A stretch of DNA of 64,000 nucleotides from Kribbella capetownensis (GCF_004331485.1 NZ_SJKD01000003.1:496001-560000), one strand, 5' to 3'; shown: positions 9,962 to 20,442, numbered from the stretch's first letter. Notes: a model not told the origin generated them from the letters alone. Numbers and translations are program-made.

Positions 9962-11698
9962 ATGAAGTACCTCGCCCTGGCCATCGGTCTGGGGATTTCC
10001 GCTGCCGCCGTTCTCATCGTCCCTGGATCGGGGGCGACCGCCTCGACCGAAGCGACGACCGCGGTCGACCGGCCGCATCCCGTGGCCGGCAAGTACCTGA
10101 AGCAGAGACCGGCCTGGAAGCAGTGCGGCGAGCCGTCGCTGCGGACGTACTGCGCGAAGATCACCGCGCCCCGCGACTGGGCGAACCAGTACTCGGGCAC
10201 CGACATCCAGCTCGCCGTCAGCAAGGTCGCGCCGGCCAAGGGCAAGCCGAGCCGGGTCGTGTTCGGCAACCCGGGCGGTCCGGGTGGCGCCGGTCTCGGC
10301 ATGGCGCCGTACCTGGCCGATCAGGCGCCGCTGCAGGAGGACTTCCTCGCCGTGGGCTTCGACCCGCGCGGCACCGGCGACAGCACCAATGTCACCTGCG
10401 AGGGCGCGCCCGGTTACACGATGGACGCGCGCGACCGGGACCCGTCCAACCTCGCTCTGGTCGCCTCGGCGTCGCAGCTCAGCCAGCCGTACTGCGACCG
10501 GCAGTCACGCGGCCTGCTGCCGTACGTGAACACCGCGCAGACCGTGCAGGACCTCGATCTGATCCGGCAACTGCTCGGCTTCGACAAGATCGACTTCGTC
10601 GGGTACTCCGGTGGGACCTGGATGGGCGCGTACTACCAGACCTACTTCCCCGAGCACGTCGGCCGGTTCGTGCTGGACTCGAACACCGACTTCACCCGGC
10701 CATGGCTGGACACCTTCGCCGCCCAGCCGCAGGCCTTCGAACGCCGGTTCCGCGAGGACTTCGCGACCTGGGCCGCGAAGTACGACTCCAAGTTGCACCT
10801 GGGCACCTCGGCCGGCGCGGTCCTGCGGACCTACGAACACCTCCGGCGGGACCTGAAAAAGCAACCGGCGGTCGAGGAGTTCCTGGACGGCTCGGTGAAG
10901 ATCAGTTACGACCAGAACACCCTGGACCAGATTGTCTCCGGGGACATGTATACAAAGATTGATTTCTATTCGTTGGCAATCGATCTGGCATTTCTGCGCG
11001 ACCTTTCCGTAGCTCAGTCAAAGGGCGGTCCGCGGGCCGCACAGAACCAGGTCGACGCTCTCTCGCTGACCCGCCAGCACGAGCTGGTACGGCGAGCCGC
11101 CCGGGGTGGCGTCGGCCTGCCACCGATGGGCCGCGTCGTCGGCGAGGACGACGCGGAGGACGCCACCTTCACAGCGGTCACGTGCAACGACACCGCCTGG
11201 CCGCAGGGTCGCGAGTACGGCGATCAACTGGCCGCGCGACTCGGTCCGCACTACCCGTTGGTCGGCTGGACGATGAACCAGAACCCGTGCTTCTTCTGGA
11301 ACCGCCCGAACCTCACCATGCCGCAACCAACCGGCAAAGGCTTGCCCACAACGCTGATGGTGCAGTCGATCCACGACCCGGCAACGAGTTACGAGCTCGC
11401 GGTCTCGGCCCACCAGCGGTACGCCGGCTCGCGTCTCGTCACCGTCACGCACGAAGGCGACCACGGCGTGTACGGCGGCGTGAACGCGTGCGCGGACAAG
11501 ATCGTCAACACCTTCCTCACCACCGGCAAGGCACCGGCCAAGGACGTCACCTGCGCCGGCCACGGCATCCCGGCACCGTCGATGCCGACCCCTGGCGACG
11601 AGACCGCCACCGGCGCCGGACAGCCGGAGTACGGCGACAACGCGCCGTTGCGCCGGATCGCGGGATTCACCAAAGCGGTCTCCGGATATCTGCACTGA
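9962..11698 (+). CDS. secreted alpha/beta-hydrolase peptidase (tripeptidyl aminopeptidase type)
   Basis: The 578-residue protein has an N-terminal signal peptide (about residues 1-30, hydrophobic 'LALAIGLGISAAAVLIV'). Its alpha/beta-hydrolase fold carries the oxyanion motif 'GNPGGPGGAGLG' near 100, nucleophile elbow 'GYSGGT' near 215, acid 'SIHDPATSYE' and a late His in 'THEGDHGVYGG', followed by a TAP-like C-terminal domain. Streptomyces SlpD/SlpE and tripeptidyl aminopeptidases share this layout, so it probably trims extracellular peptides. ATG 9962 has GGAG 7 nt upstream. Codons for about residues 328-355 (10943-11026) are strikingly AT-rich compared with the rest. Confidence 0.83.
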   Translation: MKYLALAIGLGISAAAVLIVPGSGATASTEATTAVDRPHPVAGKYLKQRPAWKQCGEPSLRTYCAKITAPRDWANQYSGTDIQLAVSKVAPAKGKPSRVVFGNPGGPGGAGLGMAPYLADQAPLQEDFLAVGFDPRGTGDSTNVTCEGAPGYTMDARDRDPSNLALVASASQLSQPYCDRQSRGLLPYVNTAQTVQDLDLIRQLLGFDKIDFVGYSGGTWMGAYYQTYFPEHVGRFVLDSNTDFTRPWLDTFAAQPQAFERRFREDFATWAAKYDSKLHLGTSAGAVLRTYEHLRRDLKKQPAVEEFLDGSVKISYDQNTLDQIVSGDMYTKIDFYSLAIDLAFLRDLSVAQSKGGPRAAQNQVDALSLTRQHELVRRAARGGVGLPPMGRVVGEDDAEDATFTAVTCNDTAWPQGREYGDQLAARLGPHYPLVGWTMNQNPCFFWNRPNLTMPQPTGKGLPTTLMVQSIHDPATSYELAVSAHQRYAGSRLVTVTHEGDHGVYGGVNACADKIVNTFLTTGKAPAKDVTCAGHGIPAPSMPTPGDETATGAGQPEYGDNAPLRRIAGFTKAVSGYLH

Positions 11699-12153
11699 CC
11701 GGGACGTGCCTTCGCGTGCTGCCCGATGGGACAAAGAAATGCGCGGAATTCCGCCGGATTTCCCTTACCCACGGGCAGTTCCCGGTCACCGTCGGCGAAA
11801 TCCGGCCAGGGCTTTCGTTGTCAGGACATATTTGTCAGGGCGATGTCAGGGTTCCGTCCCTGTGCGACACAGTGTGATTTCGACAACCTTGAGTCAGCGC
11901 GGAGGAACGGGGCGTCGACCGGGAGGGCTCGACGGCACGGACATTCGCCACACGGCTTCGGCCGGCTGTGAGGTGGGGGGACTGCCTGGGGGGTCAGACA
12001 GAGACACAGCCGGCTGAGCCGTTCATCCCGCGCTCCCAAGATCCCTCGCGGGGTACCGTCGATCCCCCAGGTCGTGGTGCTCCGCGAGGCAACCTTCCGA
12101 TCAGCAGACCTGGTGGACTGCTGATCGGTTTGTTATGCCAGGCCGACTCGGAC
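11699..12153 (+). other. 455-nt non-coding region with successive hairpins
   Basis: I see no convincing gene here: short frames lack Shine-Dalgarno sites and coding-like third positions. It holds three direct repeats TGTCAGG (11819-11825, 11833-11839, 11844-11850). Downstream is a run of perfect hairpins: CGTCGA/TCGACG (11913-11918/11929-11934), GCCGGCTGTG/CACAGCCGGC (11961-11970/12005-12014, G-rich loop) and CCCGCG/CGCGGG (12027-12032/12047-12052), then the terminator. It may be a long 3' UTR or a structured RNA. Confidence 0.5.
12097..12136 (+). terminator. intrinsic terminator with T-rich tail
   Basis: An 11-bp perfect stem CCGATCAGCAG/CTGCTGATCGG (12097-12107/12118-12128) with a 10-nt loop is followed by TTTGTTAT. 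It ends the plus-strand non-coding region and lies 18 nt before the stop of the convergent regulator. Confidence 0.8.
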
Positions 12154-14712
12154 TCAGAGCCGGCCGCTGTGATCCGGACTGGAGGCCGATCCCGGTGGTG
12201 GATAGCCGTCCGCCACGGCGGCGAGCGGCGCGGCGCGGCCGGCCGACCACGCGGTCCGGAAGGCCCGGCGCTCCAACGACTCTTCGATCGCTGCCCGGGT
12301 CGACTGGTAGTCGGGCTTCTCGATCTCCGGAATCGGTGCGCCGATCACTTCCCGCACCCCGTCCGCAGCACCGAGGAGGAAGGCGGCGTACTCGCTCCTC
12401 CCCCGCTGCTGGGCGACGGCAGCGAGCTCCTCGAGCACACTGGCCGACCGCCACCGATCACCAAGGTCGCGATGTTCGGCCAGACTCTCGTCCAGGAGGT
12501 GAACAGCTCGTTCGGTCAGACCGCGGCGCCGTTCGATGATGCCTAGCTGGTTCAGCGACCACGCAACCCCTTCGCGGTATCCGAGCCGCTGCGACAGCGC
12601 CAGACTCTCCTGCAGCAGGTCCTCGGCCCCGGTCAGGTCGCCGCGGTACTGCGCTATGGTCCCGAGGCTGATCAGTGACCACGCCTGCCCTTCGCCGTCG
12701 CCCAGCATCCGGAAGCTTTCCCGCGCCCGCTGGCACCGCCGAGCACCGATGTCCAGATCGCCGCGCAGCCACGCCACGAACCCGAGGTGGTTGTGCGCCC
12801 AGGCCATCCCCGACCGGTCGCCGAGACTCTCGTACAGGTCGTAGCTCTGGCAGTGCAGGTCCTCCGCGGCCTCGTAGTCACCGCGTTCCCGCGCGACTCC
12901 GCCGAGCCGCTGCATCACCAGCGCCGTACCGGCCGTGTCGTCGAGATCCTTGTACTGCGTCAGCGCGGTCTCCAGCCGGGTCGTCGCGGCGTCGTACTCG
13001 CACTGCAGGAACGCGAGCATGCCTGCGCCCAGATTCGCCTTGGCACAGTACGGTCCCATTCCGTCGAGCTCGGAGACCGGCACGTTGTCGGCAAGGGTGA
13101 GCGCACGCTCCAGCCATTGACTGCCCTCGGAGTAGTGGCCGCGCAGGTAGCAGAACATCCACAGCGCACCGGACAGCCGCAGCGCTTCGTGGATCGAACC
13201 GGTGCGCAGCGACCAGGCCATGGCGGCACGCAGATTGCCCAACTCGGCGTCGAGCCGCTCGAGCCACACTTCCTGGTTCGGACCGCGCAACTGCCCTTCC
13301 GACTCCTCGGCCAGGGCGACATAGAACTGCGCGTGCCGCTGCTTCGCTTCCTCGACCACGCCGTCGGCGGCGAGCCGATCGGCGGCGAACTCACGGATCA
13401 CCGCGAGCATGTAGTACCGCGCGACGTTGCGCCGCCGGATCACGCGGATCAGCGACTTGTCCACCAGGCGTCCGGTCAGGTCGAGTGCCTCGGCGCGCTC
13501 CAGCGGACCCGGCAAGGCCTGACCCGACATCACCGTCGCGGCGGCACTCAACGTCCAGCCGCCGACGAACACCGACAAGCGGGCGAACACCTCGCGCTCG
13601 GTCGGCGTGAGCAGATCGTGGCTCCACTCGATCGCGCCGCGCATCGACTGCTGCCGCGGCGATGCCGTTCGTGAGCCACCGGCAAGAATGCCGAACGAGG
13701 TCTCCAGCTCGGCGGCCAGTTCCTCGATGGTCATCACGTTCGTCCGGGCCGCGGCGAGTTCGATGGCCAGCGGCATCCCCTCCAGCCGGCGGACCACCCG
13801 GGCGACCTGGTCGAGCTCGCCGTCCGGGTCGTAGCCGCGCGCCACGGCCCGCTCGACGAACAACCGCACGGCCGCGGACGACTCGATGTGATCCTCGTCG
13901 TGCGGCAGCGCCAGCGCCGGTACGACGTACACGCTCTCGCCGGGGACTCGCAGGAGCTCACGGCTGGACGCGAGGATCGACAGATTCGGGCAGTTCTCGA
14001 GCAGCGCGGCACAGACCTGGCCGACCATCGCGACGACATGCGAGCAGTTGTCGAAGACCAGCAGCATGTGACTGCGACCGATCTGCTCGCCGATCTCCTC
14101 CACGGGTCTGCTGCCGTCCATCCGGTGCAGTCCGGCAGACGCGGCGATCGCCGGAATGACCGCCGCCGGATCGGTCAGTGTCGCCAACGGCACCCAGCAG
14201 ACGCCGTCCTGGAAGCTGTCCGTCAACTCGTTCGCCAGGGCTGCGGTGAGGCGAGTCTTGCCCACTCCACCCGGACCGGTCAGCGTCAGCAGGCGAGTGA
14301 GGCGCTGGTCCAGCAAACGTTTGGTTGCGGTCATTTCGGTGGTGCGGCCGATCAGGTTGTTCGGCGGCGCGGGCGGCTGGCGCATCGGCGCACGGGGCGA
14401 CTCGGTGTCGCGGCGCGCGGCCGCGGTGAGTTCCGCGCGCTCGGGATCCTCGAGGCGCAACGCATCCGCGAGCAACCGCAACGTGTGCGCTCGCGGCGCA
14501 CGCCGACGTCCCCGCTCCAAGGCCGCGATCGCATCAACACTCAGACCGGCGCGCTCGGCCAGTCCCTCCTGGGACAGCTCGGCCTCTCGCCGATGCCGTC
14601 GCAGCAAACCGCCGAACCCCGCGCTCTGCATGTCGTCCGAGCCGCGGCGAGACCCGTCTGATGGCACAGGACGGCTCCACCCAGTCTCCGACCTGTACGT
14701 GGCGGTTGCCAC
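12154..14712 (-). CDS. XRE-HTH / NB-ARC-type ATPase / TPR transcriptional regulator
   Basis: The 852-residue STAND-like regulator has an XRE helix-turn-helix (about residues 33-85, 'RREAELSQEGLAERAGLSVD'), a P-loop NTPase (Walker A 'TGPGGVGKTRL' near 144, Walker B 'HMLLVFDNC' near 215), a winged-helix/arm region, and a C-terminal run of TPR-like repeats (about 520-800; repeated 'G-x-A-W-x-x-x-x-L-G' units). Such proteins sense a ligand or partner and activate antibiotic or stress genes. GTG 14712 has AGGGGA 5 nt upstream. A candidate promoter CTGACA-16-GATACT (14754-14727) precedes it. The target is not evident; no partner gene is coupled. Confidence 0.85.
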   Translation of the reverse strand: MATATYRSETGWSRPVPSDGSRRGSDDMQSAGFGGLLRRHRREAELSQEGLAERAGLSVDAIAALERGRRRAPRAHTLRLLADALRLEDPERAELTAAARRDTESPRAPMRQPPAPPNNLIGRTTEMTATKRLLDQRLTRLLTLTGPGGVGKTRLTAALANELTDSFQDGVCWVPLATLTDPAAVIPAIAASAGLHRMDGSRPVEEIGEQIGRSHMLLVFDNCSHVVAMVGQVCAALLENCPNLSILASSRELLRVPGESVYVVPALALPHDEDHIESSAAVRLFVERAVARGYDPDGELDQVARVVRRLEGMPLAIELAAARTNVMTIEELAAELETSFGILAGGSRTASPRQQSMRGAIEWSHDLLTPTEREVFARLSVFVGGWTLSAAATVMSGQALPGPLERAEALDLTGRLVDKSLIRVIRRRNVARYYMLAVIREFAADRLAADGVVEEAKQRHAQFYVALAEESEGQLRGPNQEVWLERLDAELGNLRAAMAWSLRTGSIHEALRLSGALWMFCYLRGHYSEGSQWLERALTLADNVPVSELDGMGPYCAKANLGAGMLAFLQCEYDAATTRLETALTQYKDLDDTAGTALVMQRLGGVARERGDYEAAEDLHCQSYDLYESLGDRSGMAWAHNHLGFVAWLRGDLDIGARRCQRARESFRMLGDGEGQAWSLISLGTIAQYRGDLTGAEDLLQESLALSQRLGYREGVAWSLNQLGIIERRRGLTERAVHLLDESLAEHRDLGDRWRSASVLEELAAVAQQRGRSEYAAFLLGAADGVREVIGAPIPEIEKPDYQSTRAAIEESLERRAFRTAWSAGRAAPLAAVADGYPPPGSASSPDHSGRL

Positions 14713-14726
14713 GCACTTCCCCTGAA

Positions 14727-14754
14727 AGTATCCCGTTCCACACCGCGTTGTCAG
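14727..14754 (-). promoter_or_regulatory. candidate promoter of the XRE/NB-ARC regulator
   Basis: On the minus strand CTGACA (14754-14749) and GATACT (14732-14727) are separated by 16 bp. The predicted start gives a leader of only about 8 nt before GTG 14712. Confidence 0.4.
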
Positions 14755-14797
14755 TTACCGCGGCGTCCTTCACAGCCAACTCCCAGGTAACTCCCGG

Positions 14798-15253
14798 TCA
14801 GTTCACCGGCCGTTCCTGCCCTTCATGCTGTGCGATGGCGGTCCGCATGGTGGCGCGAGCGCGCTTGCGATCACCTGCCGCGTCGTACGCGGTCGCCAAC
14901 CGGAACCACACTCGCCAGTCCCCTGGCGCTGCCTCCGCCTCGGCCTTGTACTTCTCGAACGCCTGGTCCGCCGCCGCCCGGTCGATCCGCCCGGACGGCC
15001 GGCGTGGAAGGTCGTCGACCGGCAACCCACCGGCCGCCTCCAGCTCCCGCGCCAAGACCTCGGTACGACGTCCGAACTGCAACTCCCGCCAGACCAGGAA
15101 GGCACCGAGCACCGGGATCACCAGCACCGCGATGCCGAGCCCGACCGCGATCGGGTCGCCGGTGCCGATCAGCAACACCCCGCGCCAGCCGAGCAGAGCG
15201 GCGTACGCGACGAAGACCGCCGCGAGCAGGATCGCCGCACGCTTGGCATTCAC
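14798..15253 (-). CDS. small membrane protein with TPR-like C terminus
   Basis: The 151-residue protein has two transmembrane helices (about residues 6-25 and 33-54), then a soluble part with a single TPR-like helical pair ('AADQAFEKYKAEAEAAPGDW', 'WFRLATAYDAAGDRKRARAT'). Similar proteins sit beside dapB in many actinobacteria, but no function is established to my knowledge. It follows dapB by 71 nt on the same strand, across a 35-bp tandem duplication. Confidence 0.7.
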   Translation of the reverse strand: MNAKRAAILLAAVFVAYAALLGWRGVLLIGTGDPIAVGLGIAVLVIPVLGAFLVWRELQFGRRTEVLARELEAAGGLPVDDLPRRPSGRIDRAAADQAFEKYKAEAEAAPGDWRVWFRLATAYDAAGDRKRARATMRTAIAQHEGQERPVN

Positions 15254-15260
15254 GTCAGTA

Positions 15261-16101
<841 letters not shown>

Positions 16102-16133
16102 CTACAGGATCTCATCCGCCCCGAGCGAGCCGG

Positions 16134-17984
16134 TCAGGGTGTCTTGACCGCGCGCTCGCGGCGCGGGACGTAGACCTGCAGACCCATGGTGTCCTTGGCC
16201 GGCGCGAGCAGTTCGTAGTCGGCCCGGAAATCCAGCAGGCACGCGTGCAGCGCGGTGATCTCGACGTCGGAGATGCGGCGGTTGAGGATGATGATCGGCG
16301 GCCGGCCCGGGCTCCACGGCTGGCCCTTCTGGCAGACCTCCTCGATGCCGGCGGCCGTCCGCGGTCGTTCCTTCGGCGCGACCCACGCCTCGCCGACCGG
16401 CTTGCCGCCCAGCATCAGGACCAACCCGGCCATCTTGTCGAACGCCAGCATCGGTCGCCCGGCAGGCTTCAGGTACGGCTTCAGTTGAGCCTCGAGTGCG
16501 GTGTAGTTCTGCGCCGCCGTCTCGTCGAGGTAGAGGCCCTTCAGCGGCGGCATGGTCGCCGCCACGGTCAGCTCGTTGTGACCCTTCGACCGGTACGGGT
16601 ACTGGAACAGGCCGGTGTACGAGAGCGACGCGACGGCGACGAGCGACGCAATCGTGACGAGCCCGACGAGCAGCCGTGCCGTGATCGGCGCCACCCAGAT
16701 CCCGGTTACGACCGCGATCATCACCGCGGCCCACGCAGCGAACGCGCTGAACCCGATGACGTAGAGAGGGTTGTTCGTCCCGAACGCCTGCACCATCGGC
16801 AACACCGCGAGCAGCGCGAGCACAACCCATCCGCGGGCATTCTCACGGCTCAGCGCCGACCGGCCCGTCAGCCTCAGTCTCCCGGCGATCAAGGCCGCGA
16901 CGGCAACCACCAGCGCCACCAGTACGGCGGCCAGCAGGGTCACCGGGTAGTCGAACACATGCGCCGAGCCACCGATCGCGGCATCGTCGACGACAACCCG
17001 GCGTACCGAGAGGACCAAGGCGGCCACGGCGAGGACCGCGGCGACGACCTGGAGCCACCGGCTGCGAGCGAACACCGCGATCACGGCGGCGACCAGCAGG
17101 GGCCAGTGGTCGCGAAGAGTCTGGCCGAGCAGGTCGACGGCGGTGGACCAGTACATCTGCAACAGCTCGGCCGGCGAGTACGACGTTCCCGCGATGAACC
17201 TGTTCACGGTCATGATCCCGGGCACCGCGACGTTCAGCTTGATCACGAACAGTTGCACGACGAGCGCGGTGAGTGCGATCCCGGCGGCCGCGAAACCGAT
17301 GCCCCGGGCAACGGCTTTCACACCCTGCCCGGCCAGCACGACCAGCGCGGCGATCACGGCCAGGCCGATCACCACGGCCGACGTCCACTTCGCCAGCACC
17401 ATCGTGCCGATCACCACACCGGCGATCATCAGCACCCAGAACGGGACCGGCCTGCCGCGGTCGACAGCGGTCGCCATCCACAGCACGCACGAGACGAGCG
17501 CGAGCGCGCCGATCAGGATCACGTCGTTGTAGCCGGGCGACTGCGGCATCCAGGTGTAGGACACCCCACCCGCGGCGAGGATGACGGCCATCCCGGCCAG
17601 CTCCCACAGCTTCGTCGGCGCCGCATTCGGCCGGCGGCCGCGCAACCAGCGCATGAAGCTGTAGCCGAACAGCAGGTGGACCACGACGAGCGTCACCAGC
17701 CGGAACAGCCGCAGGCTGAGGATGTCGTACCCGAGCCACTGGAACACCGGCCCGTACAGGTACTGCACCCCGGTCAACGCCAGCGGATTGTGGGCCCACC
17801 ACCGATACGACAGCAGGTAGTAGCCCTCATCGGTGATGTCGAACCCCTCGTTGGCGGCCCGGACCGCGGTCAGGATCCACGAGGCTGCCAGCGCTCCCGC
17901 CACCACAACCACCCCGGCGAGCACCACGGACCGCCGAGGCAGCGCGTCCGTCGGGTCGCTCGTCCTTGCCTTCACGGCGGCCAC
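16134..17984 (-). CDS. polytopic membrane protein, GT-C glycosyltransferase-like
   Basis: The 616-residue protein has roughly 11-12 transmembrane segments and a C-terminal soluble domain of about 130 residues. The acidic 'GFDITDEGYYLLSYRWWA' in the first extracytoplasmic loop (about residues 52-69) resembles the D/E-rich catalytic motif of GT-C polyprenyl-phosphate-sugar transferases. I infer a membrane glycosyltransferase of unknown donor and acceptor. The start is GTG 17984; GTG 17975, with AGGG about 8 nt upstream, may be the true one. It sits 62 nt before dapB on the same strand. Confidence 0.65.
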   Translation of the reverse strand: MAAVKARTSDPTDALPRRSVVLAGVVVVAGALAASWILTAVRAANEGFDITDEGYYLLSYRWWAHNPLALTGVQYLYGPVFQWLGYDILSLRLFRLVTLVVVHLLFGYSFMRWLRGRRPNAAPTKLWELAGMAVILAAGGVSYTWMPQSPGYNDVILIGALALVSCVLWMATAVDRGRPVPFWVLMIAGVVIGTMVLAKWTSAVVIGLAVIAALVVLAGQGVKAVARGIGFAAAGIALTALVVQLFVIKLNVAVPGIMTVNRFIAGTSYSPAELLQMYWSTAVDLLGQTLRDHWPLLVAAVIAVFARSRWLQVVAAVLAVAALVLSVRRVVVDDAAIGGSAHVFDYPVTLLAAVLVALVVAVAALIAGRLRLTGRSALSRENARGWVVLALLAVLPMVQAFGTNNPLYVIGFSAFAAWAAVMIAVVTGIWVAPITARLLVGLVTIASLVAVASLSYTGLFQYPYRSKGHNELTVAATMPPLKGLYLDETAAQNYTALEAQLKPYLKPAGRPMLAFDKMAGLVLMLGGKPVGEAWVAPKERPRTAAGIEEVCQKGQPWSPGRPPIIILNRRISDVEITALHACLLDFRADYELLAPAKDTMGLQVYVPRRERAVKTP

Positions 17985-17999
17985 CCTAGGCCATCGCCG

Positions 18000-18437
18000 T
18001 CAGGTAAGGCGTTTCGCGTAGCACCGCGCCAGCGGATCGTGAACGTACTTGCCGTACGGCGAGATCGCCCGATAACCGAGCGACTCGTACAGGGCGACCG
18101 CCTCCGGCTGGCGAGTGCCAGTGGCGAGGCGGAGCGAGGTCGCACCTCGGTGCCTCGCCACCGCCTCGACCGACGCCACCAGTCGCCGGGCGATCCCTTG
18201 CCCGCGGTGGTTCTCGTGCACGAACATCCGCTTGATCTCGCCGACCCCGTCGTGCACCGGCATCAGTCCGATGCAGCCGAGCCCGTCACCGTCGTCCAGC
18301 GCGACGAGGAAGCTGGTGGCCGGATCGACCCAGTGGGTCGAGGGGCTGTCCGGGTAGCGGGTGAACAGTTCCTTCAAGGCGAGGTCCAGCAGCAAGGTGA
18401 GCGCGGGATCGTCCGATGGCCGGGGATCGATCAGCAT
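18000..18437 (-). CDS. GNAT family N-acetyltransferase coupled to the peptide transporter
   Basis: The 145-residue protein has the acetyl-CoA site 'VHENHRGQGIARRLVASVEA' (about residues 73-92) and C-terminal 'AVALYESLGYRAI', both typical of GNATs. Its ATG overlaps the stop of the oligopeptide ATPase gene (TGATG at 18435-18439), making it the last cistron of that operon. Acetylation of an imported peptide or amine is a reasonable guess from context only. Confidence 0.82.
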   Translation of the reverse strand: MLIDPRPSDDPALTLLLDLALKELFTRYPDSPSTHWVDPATSFLVALDDGDGLGCIGLMPVHDGVGEIKRMFVHENHRGQGIARRLVASVEAVARHRGATSLRLATGTRQPEAVALYESLGYRAISPYGKYVHDPLARCYAKRLT

Positions 18438-19441
18438 CAGACCGAGGCCGCGGAGGCGTAGGCGGTTTGGGCGTCCTCGGCGAAGTGGCAGGCGACCGTC
18501 TGGCCGGAGGTGAGTTTCCGCAGTTGTGGTTCCTCAGTGCTACAGCGCGACTCCGCACGGAGACAGCGGGTGTGGAAACGGCAGCCCGATGGAGGCAGGA
18601 CCGGAGACGGCGGATCGCCGGCCAGGACGATGCGCTGGCGGCCTTGCCGAGCCAGTCCGGGCTCTGCGGACAGCAGCGCCTGCGTGTACGGATGCGCGGG
18701 TACGTCGTACACCTGCTGGTGCTCGCCCAACTCGGCAACCCGGCCCAGGTACATGACCGCGACCCGGTCCGAGACGTGCCGGACCACGGACAGGTCGTGG
18801 GCGACGAAGATGATGCTGAGACCGAGCTCACGCTGCAGCCGCATCAACAGGTTCACCACCTGCGCCTGCACCGACAGGTCCAATGCGGACACCGGCTCGT
18901 CGCACAGCAGCACGTCCGGGTTGAGCGCGATCGCCCGCGCGATCCCGATCCGTTGCCGCTGCCCACCGGAGAACTGGTGCGGGAACTTCGACTCGTCCTC
19001 GGCCCGCAGGCCGACCAGGTCGAGCAACTCGCGTACCCGGGCCCGGATGTCGATGCCCTTCGAGACGTCCGGGTGAACCTCCAGCGGCTCCGCCACGATC
19101 TCGCCGACGCGCATGCGCGGGTTCAGGCTCGAGTACGGATCCTGGAACACCACCTGCACGTTCTGGCGCCAGCGGCGCAGTTCCCGGCCACGCAACCTGC
19201 TGACGTCGACACCGTTGTACTCGATCTGGCCCGAGGTCGGCTTCTCCAGGGCGGCGAGCAGCCGGACCAGCGTCGACTTGCCACAGCCGGACTCGCCGAC
19301 GATGCCGAGCGACTCGCCCTTGCGCAGCGTCAGATCCACACCGTCGACGGCCCGGACCAGTGTCTTGGCGCCGAAGGACAGCGCCGGGCTGATGTCGTAG
19401 TGCTTCACCAGATCCGTTGCCACCAGCAACTCTTCGGCCAT
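18437..19441 (-). CDS. oligopeptide/dipeptide ABC transporter ATP-binding protein (OppF/DppF type)
   Basis: The 334-residue ATPase energises peptide uptake. It shows Walker A 'GESGCGKST', the A-loop/Q-loop region 'VVFQDPYSSLNPRM', signature 'FSGGQRQR', Walker B 'LLCDEPVSALD' and the oligo_HPY C-terminal extension with Cys-containing 'GCRFHTRC'. The start ATG 19441 shares one base with the oppD-type stop (TGATG), and its own stop overlaps the GNAT start. An upstream in-frame extension of the reading frame overlaps oppD and is rejected. Confidence 0.9.
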   Translation of the reverse strand: MAEELLVATDLVKHYDISPALSFGAKTLVRAVDGVDLTLRKGESLGIVGESGCGKSTLVRLLAALEKPTSGQIEYNGVDVSRLRGRELRRWRQNVQVVFQDPYSSLNPRMRVGEIVAEPLEVHPDVSKGIDIRARVRELLDLVGLRAEDESKFPHQFSGGQRQRIGIARAIALNPDVLLCDEPVSALDLSVQAQVVNLLMRLQRELGLSIIFVAHDLSVVRHVSDRVAVMYLGRVAELGEHQQVYDVPAHPYTQALLSAEPGLARQGRQRIVLAGDPPSPVLPPSGCRFHTRCLRAESRCSTEEPQLRKLTSGQTVACHFAEDAQTAYASAASV

Positions 19442-20442
19442 CAGACCGCCTCCCGCTCGGAGATGGACGTGCGAAGGATGCACGCGGCGTCCCGTCCTGG
19501 CGCGACGGTGAGCAACGGCGGGACCTCCTTGGCACACTCGTCGATCGCCATCGGGCACCGGGTCCGGAACGCGCATCCGGACGGGATCGCCCGCAGCGAC
19601 GGCGGCGTACCGGGAATCGTCGGCAGCTCCTGACCCTTGAGGTCCGCCGACGGCATCGAGCCGAGCAGACCCTCGGTGTACGGATGCACGGGATGGTCCA
19701 GCGCCTCCGCAGTCGATGCGCGCTCGACGACGTGACCGGCGTACATCACCACCACGTTGTCCGCGACGTCCGACACCACGCCGAGGTCGTGGGTGATCAG
19801 CACGACGCCCATGTCCCGCTCGGCCTGCAGGTCCGCGATCAGCTCGAGGATCTGCGCCTGGACAGTCACGTCGAGCGCCGTGGTCGGTTCGTCCGCGATC
19901 AGTACGTCGGGATCCAGCGCGAGCGCCATCGCCAGCATCACCCGCTGTCGCATGCCGCCGGAGAACTCGTGCGGGTAGTCGCGCACCCGTCGCGCCGCGG
20001 CCGGGATCCGCACCTGGTCGAGCATCTCGGCCGCCCGCTTCAGTGCGTCCTTCTTCGACAAGCCCCGATGCACCCGGTAGCACTCGGCGATCTGCGTCCC
20101 GACCGACTGCACCGGGTTCAGCGCCGACAGCGAGTCCTGGAACACCATCGTGATCCGGTCGCCGACGATCTTGCGGCGTTCCTTCACGGTCATCGCGATC
20201 AGGTCGGCGCCGCGGTACTCCGCCGTACCCGACACGATCCGGCCCGGCGGCATCTCCAGGATGCCGGTCAGCGCCTGGGTCGAGACGCTCTTGCCCGACC
20301 CGGACTCGCCCAGGATCGCCAGTGTCTCCCCCGCCCTGACCTGCCAGGACACTCCGTCGACGGCCCGGACCGGGCCGTGCGGCGTGTCGAACTCCACGGT
20401 CAGGTCGTCGACCTTCAGCAGTACTTCACCAGGTGTCGTCAT
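19441..20442 (-). CDS. oligopeptide/dipeptide ABC transporter ATP-binding protein (OppD/DppD type)
   Basis: The 333-residue ATPase pairs with the OppF-type subunit. Motifs include Walker A 'GESGSGKSV', '[14 protein letters not shown]', signature '[16 protein letters not shown]', Walker B '[11 protein letters not shown]' and the C-terminal cysteine motif '[15 protein letters not shown]'. ATG 20442 overlaps the permease stop (ATGA). The operon order, minus strand, is SBP, permease B, permease C, ATPase D, ATPase F, GNAT. Confidence 0.9.
   Translation of the reverse strand: MTTPGEVLLKVDDLTVEFDTPHGPVRAVDGVSWQVRAGETLAILGESGSGKSVSTQALTGILEMPPGRIVSGTAEYRGADLIAMTVKERRKIVGDRITMVFQDSLSALNPVQSVGTQIAECYRVHRGLSKKDALKRAAEMLDQVRIPAAARRVRDYPHEFSGGMRQRVMLAMALALDPDVLIADEPTTALDVTVQAQILELIADLQAERDMGVVLITHDLGVVSDVADNVVVMYAGHVVERASTAEALDHPVHPYTEGLLGSMPSADLKGQELPTIPGTPPSLRAIPSGCAFRTRCPMAIDECAKEVPPLLTVAPGRDAACILRTSISEREAV

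Noticed and set aside
11881-12060. c-di-AMP (ydaO) riboswitch, suggested by a GGAGGAACGGGG segment
   Set aside because: The other conserved ydaO segments are missing and no regulated gene follows the terminator.
11968-12546. 192-codon frame over the non-coding region and regulator end
   Set aside because: Runs through the intrinsic terminator at 12097-12136 and into the antisense of the regulator; no ribosome site.
16245-18461. 738-codon plus-strand frame opposite the GT-C-like gene
   Set aside because: His/Asp/Gln/Arg-rich antisense artefact.
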